Assembly (NCBI GenBank): GCA_028820035.1
Contig: JAPPKI010000063.1
Span: 1-12,427 of the forward strand
DNA from: a bacterium
GTDB taxonomy: Bacteria > Actinomycetota > Acidimicrobiia > Acidimicrobiales > Bin134
Reading direction: 5' to 3'
DNA length: 12,427 nucleotides
Shown: positions 1 to 6,415 of the stretch, piece by piece
How the letters are laid out: each line of letters starts with the position of its first letter
How positions within the stretch are numbered: the first letter of the stretch is position 1
Notes under the pieces: model-generated
What the model was told of the DNA's origin: nothing
The model's input: the letters and a program-made list of their open reading frames with translations, nothing else
The model's database searches: none
Translations under genes and position numbers: made by a program

Positions 1-101
1 CAGTATGGTTGATCGTAATTCTTGGTTTGTATGACTCAAAAGATTTTCAGAAAATTCGAAATTTTCTCAAGAAGAAGGCTGCTGAAGCCACCGAAGATTA
101 G
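1..101 (+). CDS. C-terminal tail of an unidentified protein (cut by window start)
   Basis: The frame that starts at base 3 is open from the window edge and stops at TAG 99-101, giving about 32 residues. The tail begins with a hydrophobic stretch (VWLIVILGLY), followed by a charged end with three consecutive lysines and then AAEATED. This would fit the last membrane helix and cytoplasmic tail of a membrane protein, but that is an inference from a short piece. I do not recognise the family. No convincing terminator follows; a 4-bp CTTC/GAAG hairpin at 105-115 has no T-run. The piece is AT-richer than the rest of the window. Confidence 0.45.
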   Translation, partial: VWLIVILGLYDSKDFQKIRNFLKKKAAEATED

Positions 102-156
102 AGCCTTCGCGGAAGCGTGGGGTGGGGGTGTTCTGAGGGTCCGCTATTGGGGTGGC

Positions 157-310
157 TGTCCCGTGTCAAGTTTTCTGGGACAGGTCGTGGTTTGGTGCTG
201 ATCTGAGGGAGGGGTTGGATGGGCCGTCAGCCTGGAAGTCTGTGGAAGACAGGGCGAGGATCGTTTTGGCTGTGTTGCGCGGGGAGGTCTCGGTTGCGGA
301 GGCGGCACGC
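157..310 (+). mobile_element. Left-end fragment of an insertion sequence with transposase N-terminus (IS3/IS481-like)
   Basis: The segment opens with TGTCCC (157-162) and GGGACA (177-182), a short inverted repeat of the kind found at IS ends. An AGGGAGGGG ribosome-binding site and ATG 219 follow. In frame 2 the translation includes WKSVEDRARIVLAVLRGE and then VSVAEAAR, the typical N-terminal helix-turn-helix region of IS3- or IS481-type transposases. The frame then switches into an unrelated protein at about 308-312, so the rest of the transposase and the right end are missing. The natural start is probably ATG 219, but the conserved residues lie in another frame. One lost base just after ATGGG would explain this, so the remnant looks frameshifted as well as truncated. 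The IS family is inferred from the motif alone. Confidence 0.7.
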
Positions 311-1346
311 TGGAGAGCGCTTCGAGGTCCAAGGCGACCTCAACCATCTCAGCCGATGGAGGCGCACCAGCGGCCAAAACAGCGACGAGTTGCTCACCCA
401 CACATGGGACAACGCCGCCCCCTCCGCCTCCTACACCATCAAAGTCCGCATGATCTGGGCCCAAGCGGGCAAACCGCCCATCAACAGCCCCTGGACCGCA
501 CCCAAAACCGCCACCTGCCCCGACCGCTTCAAACCCCAAAACGTCAAAGCAGAATGCAACAGCCACGGGGTGGTCAAGGTTTCGTGGGACCGGACGAATG
601 GGGCGAGCAAATACCGGCTGACCGGAATCAACTACGAGGGCCCCGGAGGCATAGACGGCGACAGAAGGTACGCGGTCGCTCAAAGAAACGAGGGCGCAAC
701 CTACACGTTCCAAGTCGAAGCCCACACCGCCGGTAACTGGGGCGGCGCATCCGACGGCGCCACCATCACCTGCGACGAACTCGACCCCGATAACCCCGGC
801 GGAACCCCCGATAACGCTTATGAGCCCGACTGGATAAGCCCCAACGCGACAAAGACCTATGAGGGGGGCGACCTGTACACGTGGGAGAATCCCAACGTGG
901 CCAGACTGTTAGCCGACGAGGCCACTATGAACTTGGGTTCTCAGAGCTGCGGCGACACCAAACCCAAGACCGGCGGCGGCTGGACCCGCACCTGCGTCTT
1001 TGTGTGGACTGAGCCGCTCAACATCGACCTCACCGACGAGTTGGTGAGGGAGTTCGACCATGGCACTACCCGCCCCCACGCAACCCACCCGCACCCGCAG
1101 TTCTGGCACATCTACAAGAACGCCGAGGGCCACGCCGAAACCGCCCTGCACCGCCACTGCCCCACCCGCGACGTCAACGGCGACGGCGACACCGAAGACC
1201 CCGGAGACAACGACGGCACCTGCCCAGGACCAGACACCGACCTGCCCGACCTCCCCTGGCACCCCACGCTCCCCAACAAAGAAGACCCATTCTGGAAAGA
1301 CGCCGTCAGAAACGGTGTGCTAGGCGAAATCGGTGCTCGGTATTAG
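219..1346 (+). CDS. Secreted fibronectin-III-type protein, C-terminal fragment fused to IS sequence
   Basis: This is an open frame of 375 codons. The first 30 or so residues come from out-of-frame reading of the transposase fragment; real protein begins near base 309. From there one sees the end of one fibronectin-III-like module (about residues 33-100, ending NSPWTAPKTATCPD), then a more complete one (about 104-187, with VVKVSWDRTNGASKYRL and YTFQVEAHTAGNWGGASD). A Cys-, Asp- and Gly-rich part follows, including DVNGDGDTEDPGDNDG, which resembles a calcium-binding loop. No signal peptide remains, although paired cysteines and FN3-like modules suggest an extracellular ancestor. GGAGG at 208-212 lies 6 nt before ATG 219, so a chimaeric protein could be made. 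The TAG at 1344-1346 is probably a frameshift artefact, since related sequence continues in frame 2. Codons favour C-ending triplets (ACC, AAC, CAC) more than the operon to the right. It is most likely a decaying gene. Confidence 0.55.
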   Translation: MGRQPGSLWKTGRGSFWLCCAGRSRLRRRHAGERFEVQGDLNHLSRWRRTSGQNSDELLTHTWDNAAPSASYTIKVRMIWAQAGKPPINSPWTAPKTATCPDRFKPQNVKAECNSHGVVKVSWDRTNGASKYRLTGINYEGPGGIDGDRRYAVAQRNEGATYTFQVEAHTAGNWGGASDGATITCDELDPDNPGGTPDNAYEPDWISPNATKTYEGGDLYTWENPNVARLLADEATMNLGSQSCGDTKPKTGGGWTRTCVFVWTEPLNIDLTDELVREFDHGTTRPHATHPHPQFWHIYKNAEGHAETALHRHCPTRDVNGDGDTEDPGDNDGTCPGPDTDLPDLPWHPTLPNKEDPFWKDAVRNGVLGEIGARY

Positions 1347-1348
1347 GC

Positions 1349-1846
1349 GTGGGAGGCGCAACTGCTATGGCGAGACTCGGCATCATCGCGGGAAGCGCCG
1401 CTGGGCCCGTCGGAATCGTAGTGGGCGGGCTTGTCGGAGTTGGTCTCGGAGTGCTGTACGCCTGGCTAAAAGACGACAAGCCCAACTTCTACGACCCCGG
1501 CGAGGACTGCAACGACGACACCCAAATTATCGGCTTTTTCAAGAACGCCTTCTGCCGTATAGGTCATTCGCAGTCAGAAATTGCTAAGGGCTACCGGGAG
1601 TTGACCGGGCTCAAGCCCGCGCTCATCGACGTCGACCCGGTGCTGCTGTCCCGCTCATGCGAGACCAACACGGCCAAGACCAAAAGAACCTGCCGCGAAA
1701 CCTGGTCAGAGAACATCATCCTCCTCAGGAACCCCGGCATAGACTGGGCAGCTCTGCGGATCACCGATTGGAGCGGTCCTGAAGAAATCTTGACCAATAT
1801 TGGTACGATGGCCACCATCGTTGGGTTGGCAGCAACTGGCAAGTGA
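1349..1846 (+). CDS. Middle fragment of the same broken surface protein (glycine-rich membrane segment)
   Basis: This frame starts at GTG 1349, 2 nt after the preceding TAG. ATG 1367 is an alternative start with GGGAGG 10 nt upstream. Early residues form a glycine-zipper-like hydrophobic stretch (LGIIAGSAAGPVGIVVGG and onward to LGVLYAWL). A soluble part with cysteines follows (DPGEDCNDD, AFCRIG, SRSCETN, KRTCRETW). It ends ATIVGLAATGK and then TGA. The same frame stays open after that TGA to 2137, and the joined text makes a sensible second hydrophobic helix, so the stop looks like a point mutation (TGG to TGA would do it). Adding one base near 1343 (tattagg to tatttagg) would join the upstream fragment in frame. 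No family is recognised. It could still be translated by coupling to the upstream fragment. Confidence 0.5.
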   Translation: MGGATAMARLGIIAGSAAGPVGIVVGGLVGVGLGVLYAWLKDDKPNFYDPGEDCNDDTQIIGFFKNAFCRIGHSQSEIAKGYRELTGLKPALIDVDPVLLSRSCETNTAKTKRTCRETWSENIILLRNPGIDWAALRITDWSGPEEILTNIGTMATIVGLAATGK

Positions 1847-2137
1847 TATTTCCTTCTCGCGGCTGGTGTAGGCGTTGGGAGCGCAGCAGGGCTTGAAGTG
1901 ATTGCGTACCGCAGGACCGCAGATTCCAAAGAGTACTTGCGAATGTACCCAGTCAAAGCAGCCGCAGAAGCAGACGCGGCGAGTACAAGTCTGGACGTGG
2001 CGGGCATCACGAACTTTGAAGGATGCTCGACAGATTATGACCTTTCACCTCAGACAGATGTGATCACAGTGACAAAGACCTACGGAAGCTTCACAGATGA
2101 GCGCGTCTCCACCTATCACTACTGCTTGCCTGACTAG
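1847..2137 (+). pseudogene. C-terminal fragment of the broken surface protein
   Basis: This is the in-frame continuation after TGA 1844-1846. It opens with a hydrophobic stretch (YFLLAAGVGVGSAAGLEVIAY), then YRRTADSKEYLRMYPVKAAA and a soluble end that includes two cysteines, stopping at TAG 2135-2137. There is no start codon next to the stop; the first is GTG 1898, with only a weak purine tract before it, and starting there would lose the helix. I read it as the last third of one ancestral gene running from before 309 to 2137. Function unknown. Confidence 0.5.
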
Positions 2138-2153
2138 CAGTACATTGAGTGAA

Positions 2154-2399
2154 ATGCACCGAGGCCGAACAAGTTCCAAGGTTCCGCGACGATGGCAAAT
2201 CGCCGTTTATGTAATCGGCGCTTTCTGCACTTATGCAAGGATCATCATATTCGGGGTCACCGGCATTGAAGGTGTTCTCACATGGGTGATCGCGGGGTGC
2301 TTTACCCTCTTGGTGGCATTTGGCATGTTTGACCGAAGAAGACACCTTCGAATCAATACAGGGGATGTTGTCTATGAGCCAGAGAACGCTCACAGCTAG
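2154..2399 (+). CDS. Small two-helix membrane protein of unknown function
   Basis: The ORF is 81 residues from ATG 2154 to TAG 2397-2399; the frame is open further upstream but then overlaps the preceding gene's end. The N-terminus is basic (MHRGRTSSKVPRRW). Two hydrophobic segments follow, about residues 15-36 (IAVYVIGAFCTYARIIIFGV) and 39-58 (VLTWVIAGCFTLLVAFGMF), then a charged tail RRRHLRINTGDVVYEPENAHS. The positive-inside pattern predicts both ends in the cytoplasm. It begins 16 nt after the broken surface protein, so the two were probably co-transcribed, and it may have been an accessory or anchoring partner. The ribosome-binding site is weak (GAGTG). No family recognised. Confidence 0.5.
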   Translation: MHRGRTSSKVPRRWQIAVYVIGAFCTYARIIIFGVTGIEGVLTWVIAGCFTLLVAFGMFDRRRHLRINTGDVVYEPENAHS

Positions 2400-2463
2400 A
2401 AGACCACTCTTGTCCCCAAGCGTGGATTCATGGTGGCTACCAGAACCCCTCGTGAGCTTGTCG

Positions 2464-2481
2464 ATGCGTGAGTCCGCGCAT
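2464..2481. terminator. Weak hairpin between convergent genes (possible terminator)
   Basis: ATGCGTG (2464-2470) pairs with CGCGCAT (2475-2481) through seven base pairs, one of them G-U, around an AGTC loop. It lies just beyond the stop codon of the P450 gene and downstream of the small membrane protein, where a bidirectional terminator would be expected. Neither side has a run of T, so intrinsic termination is uncertain. The rest of the gap (2400-2486) shows nothing else I can support. Confidence 0.25.
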
Positions 2482-2486
2482 ACCAA

Positions 2487-3698
2487 TCAGGCGGCGAAGA
2501 CCACCGGGTAGCGGCCGAAATAGGGCCGGGTGGTGGAGGCGTCCATCTCTGGTGGGTCGTCGGGGTCGGGGCGGCAGCCGTGGTCGAACAGGGTCTGCAC
2601 CGCTGCTGGCACTAGCCCGAACAGATGGGCGTCGACGTCGTCGCCGTCCATGAACGTGACTCCGGCGGCCAAGTCTTGGCCGATGCAGGCGTGCATGCCC
2701 TGACCAAAGCTCAGTCCCCACGGGGCAATTCCCTCGGGCAGGGTGCGGTCGGGATTGAAATCGGCGGCATCGTCGCCGAACACCGAGGGATCCCGGTTCA
2801 CGGACAGGAGATCAAGCGTGACCCGGTCGCCCTTGGCTATATGCACGCCGCTGGACAAATCTATGTCGGTCAATGCCCAGCGCATGCCGGTATGGCTGGA
2901 GGGCTGGAGGCGGATGGTCTCGTGGGTGCAGCGCTGCATGAACAAACGGTCGTCTCGCACCCGGTTCTCGTCTTCAGGGTGATCGGCCAGCCAGCCGAAG
3001 ATGTTGTGTACTACCCGGTTGAAGGCGGTGGCCGAAGTGTGCGCCCCCGCCAGCATGTAGAAAGCGATCTCCCGCCGGATGGTCTCGTGGCTCAGATCCA
3101 GGCGGTCCTGGTTGTGCATCAGCACCATCAGTACGTCCTTGGGCAGCTCGTCGGCGTCGATCTCTCCTGCCTCTAGCTGGTCGAGCAGCGCCTGGCGCCG
3201 GTCCATGCCCGGGGTGAGGAACTCTGCGTCGAACGCCTCCAGAGCAGCCTCGATCTCGACAACTTTGGCCTCCTTGTCGCCGGTGTAGTGAGCCAGCGTG
3301 GCCCCTTCGATGAACTTGGTCAGGTAGTCGTACAGCCGGAAGGTCTCCTCCGGGGTGCCATGAGGCCGATCCACCCCGGCGGTGAACGCAGCCAGGTTCA
3401 TCATCAGCTGGTGGCCCAGCTTCACCAACTCGGCCTTGCCCTCGGCCAAATGGGGGGCCAGAGTCCCCTCGATGATGGGCGGGAACAGGTCCTGCTCGTA
3501 CAGCGTGAACGTGTCCCGGCGAAAAAGCCGGTTCTCCAGCCGGCGGCGGTCCCGGTGCTCATCGCCGTGGAGATTCACCACCACATCGCTCATGATCACC
3601 TCGCCCGCGTCGTATAGGGCCTGGCGTAGGTTCTTATTTCGATAGCACTCGCGGGCTTCGGCGAACGTGGTCACGGTGATCTCTGCCATCTCCGGCAT
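2487..3698 (-). CDS. Cytochrome P450 monooxygenase
   Basis: This is a soluble bacterial P450 of 403 residues, normal for the class. Such enzymes use O2 and two electrons to hydroxylate or demethylate an organic substrate, usually with a separate ferredoxin and reductase, neither of which is in this window. Visible motifs in order: C-helix HGDEHRDRRRLENRLF (44-59); I-helix AGAHT (217-221) with the O2-activating Thr221; K-helix ETIR (260-263); and haem loop FGQGMHACIG (331-340) with Cys338 as the iron ligand. There is no membrane anchor. ATG 3698 is taken as the start; Met4 is an alternative, and neither has a good ribosome-binding site. The gene is divergent from the importer operon across 82 bp, and an operator-like palindrome begins 6 bp upstream of its start. 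This suggests shared control and that it acts on the imported compound or a product of it. The substrate is unknown. Confidence 0.93.
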   Translation of the reverse strand: MPEMAEITVTTFAEARECYRNKNLRQALYDAGEVIMSDVVVNLHGDEHRDRRRLENRLFRRDTFTLYEQDLFPPIIEGTLAPHLAEGKAELVKLGHQLMMNLAAFTAGVDRPHGTPEETFRLYDYLTKFIEGATLAHYTGDKEAKVVEIEAALEAFDAEFLTPGMDRRQALLDQLEAGEIDADELPKDVLMVLMHNQDRLDLSHETIRREIAFYMLAGAHTSATAFNRVVHNIFGWLADHPEDENRVRDDRLFMQRCTHETIRLQPSSHTGMRWALTDIDLSSGVHIAKGDRVTLDLLSVNRDPSVFGDDAADFNPDRTLPEGIAPWGLSFGQGMHACIGQDLAAGVTFMDGDDVDAHLFGLVPAAVQTLFDHGCRPDPDDPPEMDASTTRPYFGRYPVVFAA

Positions 3699-3699
3699 T

Positions 3700-3726
3700 T
3701 TGTCACAGAAAATTCTCTGTTAGAGT
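3700..3726 (+). promoter_or_regulatory. Candidate promoter of the importer operon
   Basis: TTGTCA (3700-3705) serves as -35 and TAGAGT (3721-3726) as -10, with 15 bp between them, slightly shorter than the usual 16-18. The -10 is preceded by TGT, which could act as an extended element. A transcript from here would have a leader of roughly 45-50 nt before the ATG at 3781. The short spacing and the palindrome in the spacer suggest a regulated promoter. No equally clear minus-strand promoter for the P450 was found. Confidence 0.4.
3705..3720. promoter_or_regulatory. Operator-like palindrome between P450 and importer operon
   Basis: ACAGAAAATTCTCTGT is a 16-bp palindrome in which seven of eight base pairs match (only 3710/3715 mismatch). 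It fills the spacer between the candidate -35 and -10 of the importer operon and ends 6 bp from the start codon of the divergent P450. A dimeric repressor, for example of the TetR or GntR type, bound here would block both genes. No regulator gene is in this window, so the binding protein is unknown. Confidence 0.45.
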
Positions 3727-3780
3727 CCCGAACTTGTGTACATCCGATCAGTGCACGTCCAACGAAACGGAGGGGATTCC

Positions 3781-5250
3781 ATGTCCAAGCTCTTGAAAGT
3801 TCTGGCGCTGCTGTTCGCAGTGGTTCTGGTAGCAGCCGCATGCGGCAACGACGATGACGACGACGGCGGTGCTGCTCCCGCACCGGCTGCCACCGAAGCG
3901 CCCGCTCCTGCAGCGGATGATGACGATCACGACCACGAAGAAGACGACGACCACGACCACGAAGAAGACGACGACCACGACCACGAAGAAGACGAAGAGA
4001 TGGCTGACGAGATGCCTGGTGTGGTCGAAGAAGACGACGACATGGCCGAAGACGACATGGCCGAAGAAGAGATGGTCGACACCTGTGGCGCCAACACCGA
4101 CGGCGATGTCCGCGGCGTCGACAAGGACGACGGCGTGATCACCATTGGGACGTCCCAGCCGTTCACCGGCCGGGCCGCCGTGGCTGGCGAGGGCCTGCTG
4201 GGCGGCTTGCAGATGGCGGTTGACGAGGTCAACGCCGCTGGCGGGATCGACGGTTGCACTTTCGAACTGGCCTGGGAGGATGACCGCTTCGAGATCGAGC
4301 AGATGGTTACCAACGTCCGCAAGATGATTGAGCAGGACAACGTGTGGGCGTTTGTGGGCACTGCAGGCTCGCAGGCCATCCCCTCCACCTATCCTGACAT
4401 CGAAGCCGCTGGCACCCCGCTGTGGGGCCCGGTGTCGCCTGCCGACCAAGACATCCAAGAGGTGTACCTCACCAACCCAACCCGCACCGAGCAGGGTCGC
4501 ATCTGCATCGACTACTTCGCTGAGCAGGGTGTGACCAAGGTGGCCGCCATTGGCCAGGACAACGAGCTGGGCGAGGAGGCGTTCAACGCCATCGATGCCC
4601 AAGCGCCGGTCAACGGTATGGAGATTGTGGCCAAAGAAGAAGTCGAGGTTCTCTCCGACGTAGTCGGCCCAGCCGTTCTGGCCGTGATCGACTCTGGTGC
4701 TGAGGCCGTGCTGACCGCCCTTGACAACGCCCAGAACGGATTGGTGCTCGACCAGTTCCATGAGGCTGGCTTTGACGCTTTTGTTTGCTCGGATGCCGGA
4801 TCCTCCGGCGCAGGCGGAAAGAACACAGTTAGCTTGGCCAACCCTGAAGCTGCTGCTGGCTACCTCGGTGCTCTCCAGGTGGCGCTGCCCGATGGCGACC
4901 ATGAGTTCGTGCAGCACTGGCGTGGGCTGTGGGAGGCCTATGACGGGCCTGGCAAAGAAGGCGGCGCCCCCAACTTCAGCCTTCAGACCTACTCCATCGC
5001 CATTGCGTTCTTCGAGCTGTTCGACCGGCTAGACGGCGACTACTCCTATGAGAACTTCCACGCCACCGCTGAGTCGCTTGCCGGCGACCCGATTTTGGTG
5101 CCCTCTATCCCGCCAGTGGCCTGCGGGCCGCTGCCCAGTGGACATAGCTGCGCATCTGGTGCGGGCATCGCCCGGTTTGAGGGATACGACGAGGCCAACG
5201 ACAAGTGGGTTTGGACCCAGATCCGAGCCTTCCAGGCACCGGCCAGCTAA
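3781..5250 (+). CDS. ABC importer substrate-binding lipoprotein, HAAT/Liv family (Peripla_BP_6)
   Basis: This is an extracytoplasmic binding protein that captures the substrate and delivers it to LivHM. The start at ATG 3781 has GGAGG 7 nt upstream, and the product is 489 residues. It opens with a lipoprotein signal: basic MSKLLK, a hydrophobic core, and lipobox VAAAC, so Cys21 would be lipidated. An Ala/Pro linker and a very acidic segment follow (46-100) with three DDDHDHEE repeats (47-70). The binding-protein fold starts near residue 112: VITIGTSQPFTGRAAVAGEG, then GGLQMAVDEVNAAGGIDG, both typical of family 1 periplasmic proteins of the leucine-binding type. The C-terminus contains several cysteines. 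It is longer than typical LivJ/LivK (about 370) largely because of the linker. It heads the operon, and a hairpin separates it from the permease genes. Family is secure; the ligand is not, since the group also binds amides, urea and aromatic acids. Confidence 0.92.
   Translation: MSKLLKVLALLFAVVLVAAACGNDDDDDGGAAPAPAATEAPAPAADDDDHDHEEDDDHDHEEDDDHDHEEDEEMADEMPGVVEEDDDMAEDDMAEEEMVDTCGANTDGDVRGVDKDDGVITIGTSQPFTGRAAVAGEGLLGGLQMAVDEVNAAGGIDGCTFELAWEDDRFEIEQMVTNVRKMIEQDNVWAFVGTAGSQAIPSTYPDIEAAGTPLWGPVSPADQDIQEVYLTNPTRTEQGRICIDYFAEQGVTKVAAIGQDNELGEEAFNAIDAQAPVNGMEIVAKEEVEVLSDVVGPAVLAVIDSGAEAVLTALDNAQNGLVLDQFHEAGFDAFVCSDAGSSGAGGKNTVSLANPEAAAGYLGALQVALPDGDHEFVQHWRGLWEAYDGPGKEGGAPNFSLQTYSIAIAFFELFDRLDGDYSYENFHATAESLAGDPILVPSIPPVACGPLPSGHSCASGAGIARFEGYDEANDKWVWTQIRAFQAPAS
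3919..3990 (+). repeat. Three tandem 24-bp repeats encoding DDDHDHEE
   Basis: Three in-frame 24-bp units encode the octapeptide DDDHDHEE at residues 47-54, 55-62 and 63-70 of the binding lipoprotein. Units two and three (3943-3966 and 3967-3990) are identical; unit one differs at two third positions (GAT for GAC). The array lies in the acidic linker between lipid anchor and ligand-binding fold. Copy number may vary between strains by slippage. Confidence 0.9.
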
Positions 5251-5260
5251 ATCGATGGTT

Positions 5261-5292
5261 GGTCCGGGGCTGGTGAGCGCCAGCCCCGGACC
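5261..5292 (+). other. Strong intercistronic hairpin between binding-protein and permease genes
   Basis: GGTCCGGGGCTGG (5261-5273) is perfectly complementary to CCAGCCCCGGACC (5280-5292), with loop TGAGCG. It starts 10 bp after the binding-protein stop codon and ends 22 bp before livH. There is no T-run after it, so it is more likely a 3' mRNA-stabilising or attenuating structure than a full terminator. Such elements commonly make binding protein exceed permease; here that role is inferred. Confidence 0.75.
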
Positions 5293-5314
5293 GATCCAAT
5301 TGGGGGGATAGCAG

Positions 5315-6412
5315 GTGGATCAACTCCTCCAGCAGATTGTGGTTGGCTTGGAAGCCGGCTCGAGCTACGGCCTCATTGGCCTGGCCATCGTGGTCATCAT
5401 GAAGTCGACCGACGTGCCCAATTTCGCTACTGCGGAAATGGGGCTGGTGGCCGCCTATATGGGTTGGTTCCTGTCCGCCGATCCCGCTCGAGGCGGAGTG
5501 GGATGGCCATTCTGGTTGGCCATTGTGATCGCCTTGGCCTTTGCCGGAGTGTTTGGGGCCATTACCCAGTTCTTCCTGGTCCGTCCCTTGACCGGTCTGT
5601 CAACTCAGCCCTTAGCGGCGTTCTCCGCGCTCGGGCTGGGCTATATCAGTATTGACTTCCTGAACAATGAGGGACTTCCCACTTTCCTGGACTGGTTCCC
5701 AGTCACCAACGAGGGATTCCCCTTGGCGGTAGCGGTGATCCTGGCCATCATCACCGCGGTATTGACTTACCTGATGATGCGCTATTGGGTGAAGCCCCTC
5801 AGCAAGGTGGACCACTTCCCACTGCTGCTGCTCACCATCGGCTTGACGTTTGCGCTGGGCTCTTTGATCGAAAACCTGTGGGGAGCTACCCCGCAGCGTT
5901 TCGACGCCCCTTGGTCTGGAGAAACCTTCGACATTGGCAGCACCAGGATCGGTTGGGATCAGGTCGTCACTATCGTGGTGGGATTGGCCATCGTGGCGGG
6001 ATTGGGGCTGTTCTTCCGATCCAAGTGGGGCGTGCGAATGAGGGCCATCGCCGAAGATGGTCCCACCGCCCGCATGCTGGGAATCAACGCCGGATCAGTT
6101 TCGCTCATTGCCTGGGCCATCGGAATCTTCGTGGCCGGGGCGGCCATGATCCTCAACACCAGCTCCACTGTCTTGGAGTTGGGCAGTGCAGAAGGCCTCA
6201 TTCTCAAGGGGTTTATTGCCGCGGTGCTGGGCGGCTTCGTGTCGATGGGCGGAACATTCGCTGGCGGTCTGCTCGTGGGATTGGGCGAGGCCTTGGCCGG
6301 CGGCCAGATCTCCACCAGCTTGCAGCCCACCATCGCGTTGTTGGTGGTAGTGGTGGTGCTGCTGGTAGCCCCCGGTGGGTTCAGTCGAACTGCCCGGACT
6401 CGAGAGGTGTAG
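5315..6412 (+). CDS. livH: ABC importer permease, LivH type
   Basis: Membrane permease, one half of the LivHM channel that moves substrate delivered by the binding lipoprotein. The start is GTG 5315 with GGGGGG 7 nt before it; the product has 365 residues, somewhat longer than typical LivH (about 300). It is hydrophobic throughout with about eight likely membrane helices. N-terminal GLEAGSSYGLIGLAIVVIMK and the VPNFATAEMG segment are characteristic of the family. The cytoplasmic coupling loop WGVRMRAIAEDGPTARMLGI (238-257) has the G-x-MRA-D-A-GI pattern that contacts the ATPases. The C-terminus has FIAAVLGGFVSMGGTFAGG. The extra length is mainly in the loop around 112-135 and in 185-215, probably extracytoplasmic. 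livM begins 3 nt downstream, so translation is probably coupled. Substrate not predictable from the permease. Confidence 0.92.
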   Translation: MDQLLQQIVVGLEAGSSYGLIGLAIVVIMKSTDVPNFATAEMGLVAAYMGWFLSADPARGGVGWPFWLAIVIALAFAGVFGAITQFFLVRPLTGLSTQPLAAFSALGLGYISIDFLNNEGLPTFLDWFPVTNEGFPLAVAVILAIITAVLTYLMMRYWVKPLSKVDHFPLLLLTIGLTFALGSLIENLWGATPQRFDAPWSGETFDIGSTRIGWDQVVTIVVGLAIVAGLGLFFRSKWGVRMRAIAEDGPTARMLGINAGSVSLIAWAIGIFVAGAAMILNTSSTVLELGSAEGLILKGFIAAVLGGFVSMGGTFAGGLLVGLGEALAGGQISTSLQPTIALLVVVVVLLVAPGGFSRTARTREV

Positions 6413-6415
6413 CTG

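Noticed and set aside
103-116. Hairpin after the first partial gene as a terminator
   Set aside because: Only a 4-bp stem (CTTC/GAAG) and no T-run.
406-411. GGGACA as the missing right end of the IS
   Set aside because: Six bases occur by chance, and it lies within continuous FN3 coding sequence with no wider match to the left end.
144-725. Overlapping open frames on both strands across the IS/FN3 junction
   Set aside because: Low-complexity Gly/Val or Pro/Arg-rich translations; the supported reading is transposase fragment in frame 2 followed by FN3 in frame 0.
1844-1846. TGA as a recoded sense codon (Trp or Sec)
   Set aside because: livM, livG, livF, SDR and the flavoprotein all end on TGA, and no selenocysteine-type hairpin was recognised after it; a point mutation is simpler.
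3736-3780. Upstream GTG start for the binding protein, adding 15 residues
   Set aside because: It would bury the lipoprotein signal behind a hydrophilic leader; ATG 3781 has GGAGG at ideal distance and gives a normal signal peptide.
3919-3990. Tandem repeats considered as a CRISPR-like or iteron array
   Set aside because: Units are contiguous without spacers, in frame and within a clear protein-coding linker.
3748-4917. Minus-strand open frame of 389 codons opposite the binding-protein gene
   Set aside because: Antisense shadow. The plus strand has a ribosome-binding site, lipoprotein signal and family motifs; the minus frame has long Val/Phe runs created by the Asp/His/Glu repeats.
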